Under the pieces are notes generated by a model that saw nothing but the letters and a program-made list of their open reading frames with translations, was not told where the DNA came from and searched no databases. Below are positions 1 through 7,777 of a stretch of DNA of 64,000 nucleotides, piece after piece. The position numbers were made by a program, and so were the translations under genes. This DNA is from Synechococcus sp. CBW1108 (lineage in GTDB: Bacteria; Cyanobacteriota; Cyanobacteriia; PCC-6307; Cyanobiaceae), in NCBI RefSeq assembly GCF_015840335.1, contig NZ_CP060395.1, positions 2,269,277-2,333,276 of the forward strand. Reading direction: 5' to 3'. Within the stretch, counting starts at the first letter, position 1, and every line of letters begins with the position of its first letter.

Positions 1-157
1 TCTGATAGCTCAATCCCAGCACCAGCGCCATCGCCAGCAGCAGCTGGGCGGCAAAGGGGGCGAACATCAACTGGGGCAGGCTGCTGCGCTGGGGCAGGCG
101 ATCGCGCAGGTTCTCCAGCCACCGCAGGCGGGGGCTGCGTCGTCTTCGCCGGGGCAC
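1..157 (-). CDS. N-terminal fragment of a membrane protein, possibly a sensor (runs off the window)
   Basis: The reverse strand is open from a GTG at 155-157 to the window edge. It reads as an Arg-rich N-terminus (VPRRRRRSPRLRW), then a short polar stretch, then one hydrophobic segment of about 20 residues ending in VLGLSYQ. This pattern (positive N-terminus, PF..Q, one membrane helix) is common at the start of cyanobacterial membrane sensors, but no diagnostic domain lies inside the window. It is the last gene of the minus-strand run that starts at ndhB. The frame stays open upstream of the GTG, so the start could lie further out and overlap the 95-residue gene. Function unknown. Confidence 0.45.
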   Translation of the reverse strand, partial: MPRRRRRSPRLRWLENLRDRLPQRSSLPQLMFAPFAAQLLLAMALVLGLSYQ

Positions 158-171
158 TGGGCCGCCGGGGC

Positions 172-459
172 TCAGCTGGCTGGAGCTTTCCATTCTTCCC
201 ACTCCACAACTACATCGCTGATCGCGGCTGGATCTGGAGGTGGCATGCGGGAGAGCACATCCTGGGGCAGGCCTAGCCGCTGGAACACCTCCTGGCGCTG
301 CTCCTGGGCCATCGAGGCCAGTGCCTGCACCACATCGCGGATCTTTTTCTCCCTGTAAACCAGGCCCATCAGGTGGTGCTGATCGTCTGGCTGGAGGCTT
401 TCAAACCACTGCAAAAAGCTGGAGACGCGTTCGGCAGTGGGGCGGGGAGTGGCGGTCAT
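172..459 (-). CDS. hypothetical protein, 95 aa, next to a type I secretion locus
   Basis: A short soluble protein with ATG start, no signal peptide and no membrane segment. It is rich in charged and Gln residues (EQRQEVFQRLGLPQDVL) and looks helical, with an acidic, Trp-containing tail (VVEWEEWKAP). I do not recognise a family. It starts 5 bases after the HlyD adaptor gene ends, so it is very likely co-transcribed with the exporter; a small accessory role in secretion is possible but is inferred from position only. Confidence 0.55.
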   Translation of the reverse strand: MTATPRPTAERVSSFLQWFESLQPDDQHHLMGLVYREKKIRDVVQALASMAQEQRQEVFQRLGLPQDVLSRMPPPDPAAISDVVVEWEEWKAPAS

Positions 460-464
460 GGTGG

Positions 465-1610
465 TTAGGAGCGGATGCGGCGCAGGGAGTCGATCGCCTT
501 CTGCACCGCATCGGTGAGCAGGGTGATCACCCGTTTTTCGCGCACCACCAGATTCACCGATACGGTTTGGCCGGAGCTCACCTGGTGGCGGGTGCCGTTG
601 TTCTCCAGGTAGAGCCGATCGAGGGCCACGTAGGCCGGAAAGCGTGGCAGGGGGTTCTCTGGATCGGGCGGCAGCGAATCGGTGCCGATCGCCTTTAGCC
701 GGCCGGGGATGGAGCCAAATTGGGTGAAGGGAAAGGCGTCCACCCGCACCTGGGCTTCCTGGCCGGGGCGGGCAAAGCCCACATCCCGGTTGGTGAGAAA
801 CACCTTCGCCTCCAAGGTGCCGCTGGGCACCACCTTCAGCAGGGTTTCGTTGGCGCTGGCCGCATAGCCCGGGCTGGATGGTTTGAGCTCGAACACCATC
901 CCCGCCAGCGGTGCGCGCAACATCTCATATTCCCGGGCCTTGTTCACTTCCACCAACTGGCGCTCCAGGTCGGAAAGATTACGCAGCGATTCCTGGCGCA
1001 GCTTCACCAGTTCGGCCTGCACCTCCCGCAAATTCGCTTCCGATTGGGCGATTTCCGAGCGCAGTTGCTGGATCTTGTTTTTCTGCTGCAGCACCTGCAC
1101 AGTCTGAATTCCACCTTCCCGGGCCAGCGGTTCGATCTGGCTGAGGATCACCCGCTCGGTTTCTACCGAACCCTCCAGGCTCTCGGTGCGTGAGCCCAGG
1201 CTCTGCTCGCGGGCCCTGAAAGCCCGCTCCTGCTCCTGGAAGCGCTGGCGCTCGAGCCGCAACTGTTGCTGCAGGGTGTTACGCCGCGTTTGGCTCACTT
1301 CCGGATCAAAGCGCAGCAGCGGTTCGCCAGCCCGCACCGACTGGCCCTCTTTGACGAAGATCTGGCTCACCACCCCCGGGGCGGGGCTCATGATCGGCCG
1401 GGCTGCTCCCAAGGCCTGGATGGTGCCGTTGGCCACCACCACCTCATCAATCTTGGCGGTGACCGCATAGATAAACCCGAGTGAGGCGGTGCCGATGATC
1501 GTCCACACCACCGCCTGGCTCCACACCGGTGCAGCTTTGAGACGTACCTCCTGGTAATCCAGGGGCCTGGCCACCAGCGCGGCCTTGCTGCGTTTGCCCA
1601 GGTTGGTCAT
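465..1610 (-). CDS. HlyD-family periplasmic adaptor of a type I secretion system
   Basis: 381 residues: a short cytosolic N-terminus, one membrane helix near residues 33-52 (VVWTIIGTASLGFIYAVTA), a lipoyl/barrel-sandwich half around VSQIFVKEGQSVRAGEPLL, a long Gln/Glu-rich coiled-coil hairpin (about 115-225), the second lipoyl half (LRAPLAGMVFEL), then a beta-barrel domain. This is the membrane-fusion-protein layout that links an inner-membrane ABC exporter to an outer-membrane channel. Its ATG overlaps the exporter stop in an ATGA junction, so the two are translationally coupled. No TolC-like channel gene is in the window. Class is secure; substrate unknown. Confidence 0.9.
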   Translation of the reverse strand: MTNLGKRSKAALVARPLDYQEVRLKAAPVWSQAVVWTIIGTASLGFIYAVTAKIDEVVVANGTIQALGAARPIMSPAPGVVSQIFVKEGQSVRAGEPLLRFDPEVSQTRRNTLQQQLRLERQRFQEQERAFRAREQSLGSRTESLEGSVETERVILSQIEPLAREGGIQTVQVLQQKNKIQQLRSEIAQSEANLREVQAELVKLRQESLRNLSDLERQLVEVNKAREYEMLRAPLAGMVFELKPSSPGYAASANETLLKVVPSGTLEAKVFLTNRDVGFARPGQEAQVRVDAFPFTQFGSIPGRLKAIGTDSLPPDPENPLPRFPAYVALDRLYLENNGTRHQVSSGQTVSVNLVVREKRVITLLTDAVQKAIDSLRRIRS

Positions 1611-4604
1611 ACAAGCGCCGCCTCCTGCTGGCTGTAGAGCGTGGCGTAGCGGCCGCCCAGGGCCATCAGCTCAGCGTGGGCGCCCTGCTCCACCAGGGCG
1701 CCCTTATCCATCACCAGGATCTGATCGGCGTGACGCAGTGCTCCGAGCCGATGGGTGATGAACAGCACCGTGCGGCCCCGGTAGGCCTCCATCAGGTTGC
1801 GGGTTACCTGCTTCTCGGTTTCCCCATCGAGGGCGCTGGTGGCCTCATCGAGAATCAGCAACCGCGGCTGCTTGAGCACCATGCGGGCAATGGCGATCCG
1901 CTGGCGCTGGCCGCCACTTAAGCCAGCCCCCCGCTCGCCCACCGAGCTGCTGTAGCCAGCTGGCATGGCCTGGATGAACTCGTGGGCACAGGCCACCTCG
2001 GCCGCCAGGCAGATCTCCTCAAAGGAGGCATCGGGGCGCGTCAGCGACAGGTTGGCCAGCACCGAGCCGTCGAACAGCAGGCTGTCCTGGGGCACCACGC
2101 CGATCTGGGCCCGCAGGGAGTAGAGATCCACCTTGCTGATGTCGTAGCCATCGATGCGGATCCGGCCCTCAAGCGGGTCGTAGAGCCGGGTGAGCAGCTT
2201 GAGCAGGGTGCTCTTGCCGCTGCCACTGCTGCCAACGATGCCGATGAAGGCACCGGCGGGGATTTCGAAGCCCACATTCACCAGCTGCAGGGGCCCCTGG
2301 TTGCCAAAGCGGAAGTTCACGCCCTCGTAGCTGATGCCCCCCTGCAGCGGCGGCAGGGGCGGCAGCTGTTCGCCGGCGATTTCGATCTCCTCGGGCTGGT
2401 CGATGATGTCGGCGAGCCGCTCCAGCGACAGGGCGGTTTCCTGGAAGTTCTGCCAGAGGGTGGCCAGGCGTAGCAGGGGGCTGGTGACAAAGCCGGCCAG
2501 GATGCGGAAAGCGATCAGCTGGCCCAGGGTCATTTCCCCCTTGAGAACCAACCCAGCCCCCACCCACAACACCAGCAGGCCGGAGAGCTGCTCGAAAAAC
2601 TTGCTGGCCGAGCCGGCTGCAGTGCTGGTGAGGGTGTTGCGGAAGCCGGCCTGAATCTGGCCGCCGTAGAGCTGCTGCCAGCGCCAGCGGCTGTGCAGCT
2701 CCATCCCCTGGCCCTTCACCGTTTCCATGCCGCTGAGGGTTTCCACCAGGTGGCTCTGTACCCGGGCATTGGCCTCGGCCTGGTCGCGCAGCTGGGCGCG
2801 GATGATCGGCGCCGTGGCCGCCGTGAGCCCCACGAAAAATGGCACCACCGCCAGGCTCCAGAAGGTGAGGCTGACGCTGTAGAGCAACATCACGGCGATG
2901 TAGATCAGGGCAAACACCGCGTCCAGCACCACCGTCAGCGCCGTGCCGGTGAGAAAGCGGCGGATCTTTTCCAGCTCGTTGATGCGGCTGCTCACCTCCC
3001 CCACCGGCCGGCTGGCGAAATAGCCCAGGGGCAGGCGCAGCAGGTGGTCGATGATCGTGGCGCCGAGGGTGATGTCGATTCGGTTGGTGGTGTCGGAGAA
3101 CAGATAGGTGCGCAGGGCGCCCAGCACCGCCTGGGCGATCGCCATGCCCACCAGCAGGGTGCCGAGCACATTGAGGCTGCTGAGGTTGCCCTGGCTGATC
3201 ACCGCATCGATGATCTGCTGGATCAGCAGCGGATTGAACAGCCCAAACAGCTGCACAAAGAAGCTGGCGATCAGCACCTGGATCAAAATCCTGCGGTGCT
3301 GTTGGAGCGCCGGCAAAAACCAGCTCAGGCCAAAACGGGCCGTGGGCGAGCTGGCACTGCGCTCCACCGCCAACACCGCCACCGTTCCATCCCCGTTGGA
3401 ACTGGTGAACGCCTCCAGGCCGCGCCACTCCTGCTTGCCACGGGGATCGCCCACCAGGGCATCGCCGGCGCCGATCTCCCAGAGCAGCTGGGGGTGGCCC
3501 TCCTGCAGCACCAACACCGGCAGCGGCAGCCGCGGCAGCTGGGCCGCCGACACCTCCAGCAGCGAGGCCCGCAGGCCCATCAGGTCGCACACGGCCGCTA
3601 GCTGGGTCAAAGCGATGCCCGCATCGCCTTGATGCTGGTGTTGGGCCACCAGGATCCGGCGCAACACGTCCTTGCGGAAGGGCAGGTCGAAGTGCCGCGC
3701 CAGCATGCGCAGGCAGGCCATCGGTTCATCGATCGGCCCCTCGCCGCGGGCCTGGGGGAAGCTGCCGTCGTCGCTGAGGCGGCCATACCAATCCTCGAGC
3801 GAATCGGTTTGCCGCTCCACCGCCACGATCGCGCCGGGGCTCTCCACCCATTCCGGCTCCAGCACCTCGGCATCGGGAGCCAGATCCCCGTCCACCACCA
3901 TGGCCGCCGGTAGGCGATCGGGCGGCCAGCCCGGCGGTTGGGCCACCAGCCGGCCGGGCAGCTTGCCGCGCACAAACAGCTCCGCAGGGCCTGTTACCTC
4001 GGCGCCCGGTTCCAGGCCCTCGAAGTTGGCCGAGCTGACCAGCCAGGCCCCACCGCCGGCCTGGAGGCTGTGGCTACCTGGGGGCAGCAGCAGCACCTGC
4101 TGGTCGCCGAAGTGCTCCTGCAGTTGGTTGGAGGCCCAGTCCCGCAGGGCCTGGCGGGGGGGGCAGGTTGGGCCGGGGGCTGGCGGCCAGCGCGGCGTAG
4201 AGCTCCTCCAGGCTGGGGGTGGCCAGCGGCGGGCAGGGCTTGGGCAGCTCTTCGATGGCCGCCAAAAAGGCGTCTGCCGGCAGTAACCACAGCTGGGTGG
4301 GCAGGGCGGCCTGCAGTGCCAGGGCAGTCGTGCCACGCAGCAGGCTGCGTTCGCCCACCATGGAGCCCGGATCGATGCGCTTGAGCGTGAAGGGTTCGCC
4401 GTTTTCGTCCTGGGCCAGCAGCCGCAGCTGGCCCTTCACCACGTAGGCAACCCCCGGCGGCAGGCTGCCATGCTCAAAAAGTTTCTGGCCAGGACGCAAC
4501 TGCAGCGGCTGGAGGGTTTCGGCCAGACGGGCCTGCTCTTTTGGCTGCAGCTGGTTGAAGGGCGTCCAGCCGGCCAGAACCCGCAGGGCAATTGCTAAAT
4601 CCAA
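1607..4604 (-). CDS. CNB-C39-like-ABC exporter (HetC-type), frame broken at a poly-C tract
   Basis: Two overlapping frames together encode about 998 residues. The N-terminal part, from a TTG at 4604, is a cyclic-nucleotide-binding (Crp-like) domain with FEHGSLPPGVAYVVKG and GSMVGERSLL. After the tract at 4156-4163 the frame shifts by one base. The rest holds a C39-like domain (about residues 285-420), a six-helix ABC transmembrane domain and an ATPase domain with Walker A GSSGSGKST, signature LSGGQRQRIAIA, Walker B LLILDEATSALD and an H-loop His. In the C39-like domain the His and Asp survive (GHPQLLW, GDPRG), but the usual Cys before MACLRM is replaced (DEPMACL). That fits a non-cleaving, HlyB-like domain. 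The layout resembles HetC and other cyanobacterial type I exporters. Neighbours are a parvulin and a HlyD adaptor. An ATG at 4336 is only a frame artefact. Confidence 0.8.
4156..4163 (-). other. C8 homopolymer (G8 on plus strand) at the exporter frameshift
   Basis: Eight G on the plus strand (C on the coding strand) sit where the cyclic-nucleotide-domain frame must change to the C39-like/ABC frame. Seven C would join NLPP directly to RQALRDW in one frame; eight C, as here, run the first frame into low-complexity Pro/Gly/Ala sequence. This can be a sequencing error, a phase-variable tract or a slippage site. Confidence 0.75.
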
Positions 4605-4713
4605 AGCCCCTCATCCTTGGGAAAAGTTAGCGGCTTTGAGGAGACGTTGATCATTTACGCGGATTTTGGCTGCAACGCCCCGATTTGGGCGGTTCAGCCT
4701 GAGCAATTGCTGA

Positions 4714-5421
4714 TTATTTCTGCAGGGCCGCCAGCTGTTGCAGCTGGCGCTGCAGGGCCCGCTCCCCCTCCTCCAGCAGCAGGGTTTCCTGCAGGGCCGC
4801 ATCCAGGCTGGCGGGCAGCAGCTTCTCCAAGCGCACGATTACCCACCAGCCTTCATGTCTTTTCGGCGGCCAGAGCTGCCCCGGCTTGCTCACCTGCAGG
4901 AGCTTTGCCAGGGCCGGATGGGGCTGGCTGAGGGGCACCGGCCCCAGCAGGCCGCCGCTGTGTTTTTCCGGTCCCTCGGAGAAGGTGCTCGCCAGGTCGG
5001 AAAACAGGGCCTCGCCCTCCTTGATCTGCTGGTAGAGCTCGGCGGCCAATTCGGCATCTCGTAGACGCAGCATTGAGTAGCTCACCCGGTCGAATTCGGC
5101 CTTGCGGCGTAGAAAAATTGTCTCCAGCCCGCTGCCCCAGCGCTCCCGGCACCACCCCAACCACTGCCAGGAGCGGGCTGCCATGCGGTCCAGCGCCTCT
5201 TCGCTGAGGCCGTGCTGTTGAAGCCATTGGCTGCGCCGCTCCGGATCCAGCAGCCCCAGCTTCTGCTCAAGTTCCTGGCGCATCTGCAGCAGTAGCTCAG
5301 GGGCCGGCAGCGGCCGGTTGCTCAGCAGTCGATCGATGCAGCGCTCTCGGGCCACCTGATCGAGCAGTCCCCAGCGGGCCAGATCGCTGTTTTTGAGCTC
5401 AGAGCACCAGTCGGTCGCCAA
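4714..5421 (-). CDS. parvulin-type (PpiC/SurA-like) peptidylprolyl isomerase
   Basis: 235 residues with a helical SurA-like N-terminal part and a C-terminal PpiC rotamase domain (about 130-210: ALFSDLASTFSEGPEKHSGG, then LGPVPLSQPHPALAKLL and GWWVIVRLEKL). The family catalyses cis-trans isomerisation at proline bonds and acts as a folding helper. No signal peptide is visible, so it may act in the cytoplasm on substrate before export. It lies 109 bases upstream of the CNB/C39-like exporter and 6 bases after the LolD/DevA-like ATPase gene, and linked parvulin-exporter genes suggest a role with the secreted protein (inference). The start is a TTG with weak ribosome-binding support, so the true start may differ. 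Confidence 0.8.
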   Translation of the reverse strand: MATDWCSELKNSDLARWGLLDQVARERCIDRLLSNRPLPAPELLLQMRQELEQKLGLLDPERRSQWLQQHGLSEEALDRMAARSWQWLGWCRERWGSGLETIFLRRKAEFDRVSYSMLRLRDAELAAELYQQIKEGEALFSDLASTFSEGPEKHSGGLLGPVPLSQPHPALAKLLQVSKPGQLWPPKRHEGWWVIVRLEKLLPASLDAALQETLLLEEGERALQRQLQQLAALQK

Positions 5422-5427
5422 TTTCCT

Positions 5428-6102
5428 TCAGCCCAGGATGTGGCCGTCGCGGAAGCGCACGATCTTTTCGGCCCGGGCGGCGACATCGTCTTCGTGGGTC
5501 ACCATCACCACTGTCATGCCTCCCTGGTGCAGGGCATCAAAGATGTCCAGCACCTCGGCGGTGGTGTGGGAATCGAGGGCGCCGGTGGGTTCATCGGCCA
5601 GCAGCAGGGCCGGCTGGTTGATGATCGCCCGGGCGATGGCCACCCGTTGCTGCTGGCCTCCGGAGAGCTGGTTGGGCTTGTTGTAAAGCCGCTGGCCCAG
5701 CCCCACCCGCTCCAGGGCCGCCTGGGCCCTCTCCCGTCGCGCGGCGGCCGGCACCCCGGCATACACCATCGGCAGCATCACGTTCTCGAGCGCGCTCAGC
5801 TGGGGCAGCAGGTGGAACTGCTGAAACACGAAGCCCAGATCCCGGTTGCGCAGGTCGGCCAGCTGGTCATCGCTAAGCCCTTCCACCGGGGTGCCATTGA
5901 GCAGGTAGCTGCCGCTACTGGGCCGATCCAGGCAGCCCAGAATGTTCATGGCGGTGCTCTTGCCCGAGCCAGAGGCCCCCATCACCGCCAGGTAGTCCCC
6001 CCGGTTGACGGTGAGATCGAGTTTGTCGAGGGCGTGGACGGCCGTGTCGCCAGTGCCGTAAACCTTGTCTACGGCCTCGAGCTGTGCCACGGGGGCGCTC
6101 AT
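5428..6102 (-). CDS. LolD/MacB/DevA-type ABC transporter ATP-binding protein
   Basis: 224 residues with Walker A GASGSGKST, Q-loop FVFQQFHLLPQL, signature LSGGQQQRVAIARA, Walker B LLADEPTGALD and the H-loop VTHEDDVAARA. The DEPTGALD motif and the length are typical of the LolCDE/MacB/DevBCA ATPases. No matching FtsX-like permease lies next to it, so the partner is elsewhere. ATG at 6102 was chosen because the longer open frame upstream only overlaps ndhB out of frame. It starts 5 bases after the ndhB stop and is probably co-transcribed with it. It could pair with the RND/DevB-like adaptor at 47309-48517, but that is speculation. Confidence 0.9.
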   Translation of the reverse strand: MSAPVAQLEAVDKVYGTGDTAVHALDKLDLTVNRGDYLAVMGASGSGKSTAMNILGCLDRPSSGSYLLNGTPVEGLSDDQLADLRNRDLGFVFQQFHLLPQLSALENVMLPMVYAGVPAAARRERAQAALERVGLGQRLYNKPNQLSGGQQQRVAIARAIINQPALLLADEPTGALDSHTTAEVLDIFDALHQGGMTVVMVTHEDDVAARAEKIVRFRDGHILG

Positions 6103-6107
6103 GGGGC

Positions 6108-7667
6108 TCAACCGATCGCCTGCACCAGCATGGGCGTGCCGGTGACGGCCTGGCTGGCCCAGGTGAACAGGGGGTTGGAGAGAATGCCGCCCACCGCGGT
6201 GACAATCACACATCCCACCAGGGCGGTGCGTAGGGCCGGTAGGCCGGCTACGCTCCAGGAGATGGTCGGGTAGGCCTTCACCACGTCGGAGGCTTCCTGG
6301 GGCTCCTTGACCACCATCATCTTGATCACCGAGATGTAGTAGTAGATCGACACCACCGAGGTGACCAGACCCACCACCACCAGCAGGTATTGGTGATCGG
6401 CCCAACCGGCGAAAAATAAATAAATCTTGCCGAAGAAGCCCAGCATCGGCGGGATGCCGCCGAGGGAAAGCAGGCAGAGGCTCAGCCCCAGGGTGATCAG
6501 GGGATCCTTTTGATAGAGACCCGCGTAGTCAGCGATGCGGTCGGAGCCGGTGCGCAGGGAGAAGAGGATGATGCAGGCAAAGGCGCCCAGGTTCATGAAC
6601 AGGTAGGCCGCCATGTAGAGCACCATGGCGGCGTAGCCGTCTTCGGTGCCGCACACCAGGCCGATCATCACGAAGCCGGCCTGGCCGATCGAGCTGTAGG
6701 CCAGCATCCGCTTCATCGAGGTCTGGGCGAGGGCCACCACGTTGCCCAGCACCATGCTCAGCACCGCCAGCACGGTGAACAGCAGCTTCCACTGGGCATC
6801 GAAACTCTCAAAGCAGCCCACCAGGATGCGCAGGGCCAGGGCAAAACCGGCAGCCTTGGAGCCCACCGAAAGGAATGCCACCACTGGGGTAGGCGAGCCC
6901 TCATACACGTCTGGAGTCCACTGGTGGAAGGGCACCGCGGCGATCTTGAAGGCGACGGTGGCCAGCACAAACACCAGGGCCAGGGCCGTTACCGGTGAGG
7001 CACTGGTGCGCAGGGCCACGGCCACCTCATCGAGGCCGGTGCCGCCGCCGGTGATGCCGTAGAGCAGGGAGGCGCCGTAGAGGAAAACGGCCGCAGCGGC
7101 GGAGCCCACCAGCAGGTATTTGAGGGCGGCCTCGGAGCTGCGGGCATCGCGCTTCATGTAGCCCGCCAGCAGGTAGCTAGATACCGAGAGGGTTTCCAGC
7201 GATATGAAGATGCTCACCAGGTCGGTGGCGCCGCACAGGAACATTGCCCCCAGGGTGGCGGCCAGCAGGATCCCGGCGTATTCCCCCACCGGCGTGCCGC
7301 TGCGCTCTACGTAGCGCCAGCTCAGCAGCAGGGAGATCAGGGTCGAGGCAGCCACCACGGCCCGGAAGGCGATGGCCAGGTTGTCGGCCAGGAAGGAACC
7401 CACGAAGGCGGGCTGCAGGTTTGGGTTGTTCCACTGCAGGGCCAGCAGCAGCAGAGCGCTGCCCAGGCCCGCATAACAGATCGGGGGCACCCAGCGGCTG
7501 GCGGCCTTTTCGCCGGCCAGATCCACCAGCAGGCAGCTGAGCAGGGCGATCAACACCGCCGCTTCGGGGGCGATGGCGCCGGCATTCAGCTGCAGATTCA
7601 AGCCCCCCGTGCTGGCACCACTGCCGATCGCATCGGCCACGGTGGAGAGGGCGCCGAGCAGAGACAT
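6108..7667 (-). CDS. ndhB: NAD(P)H-quinone oxidoreductase subunit 2 (NdhB)
   Basis: 519 residues and about 14 hydrophobic segments. This is a proton-pumping antiporter-like subunit of the thylakoid NDH-1 complex, used in respiration, cyclic electron flow and CO2 uptake. Family signatures include [31 protein letters not shown], the conserved Lys-containing helix [20 protein letters not shown] and [12 protein letters not shown]. The start was set at the ATG at 7667, which gives the usual length; the upstream open extension is rich in Pro/Ser/Thr and runs into the topA 5' end. It is divergent from topA over a 110-base gap that must hold both promoters, and it leads the minus-strand run toward the secretion genes. 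Confidence 0.95.
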   Translation of the reverse strand: MSLLGALSTVADAIGSGASTGGLNLQLNAGAIAPEAAVLIALLSCLLVDLAGEKAASRWVPPICYAGLGSALLLLALQWNNPNLQPAFVGSFLADNLAIAFRAVVAASTLISLLLSWRYVERSGTPVGEYAGILLAATLGAMFLCGATDLVSIFISLETLSVSSYLLAGYMKRDARSSEAALKYLLVGSAAAAVFLYGASLLYGITGGGTGLDEVAVALRTSASPVTALALVFVLATVAFKIAAVPFHQWTPDVYEGSPTPVVAFLSVGSKAAGFALALRILVGCFESFDAQWKLLFTVLAVLSMVLGNVVALAQTSMKRMLAYSSIGQAGFVMIGLVCGTEDGYAAMVLYMAAYLFMNLGAFACIILFSLRTGSDRIADYAGLYQKDPLITLGLSLCLLSLGGIPPMLGFFGKIYLFFAGWADHQYLLVVVGLVTSVVSIYYYISVIKMMVVKEPQEASDVVKAYPTISWSVAGLPALRTALVGCVIVTAVGGILSNPLFTWASQAVTGTPMLVQAIG

Positions 7668-7777
7668 CAGGGTGTTGGCGGTGAGCTGGAAGCCTTGACG
7701 AACAGGACTGTAGCCGTGCTGGGCGGTGGACCTGGTCGGTGGATGCGATAAAGAGGTATGCGGTTGTGCGCTGGTCT

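Noticed and set aside
98-105. GCGATCGC (HIP1-like) octamers, also at 3135, 29577, 31511 and 58882
   Set aside because: Five copies in 64 kb is near what GC-rich sequence gives by chance; no enrichment to report.
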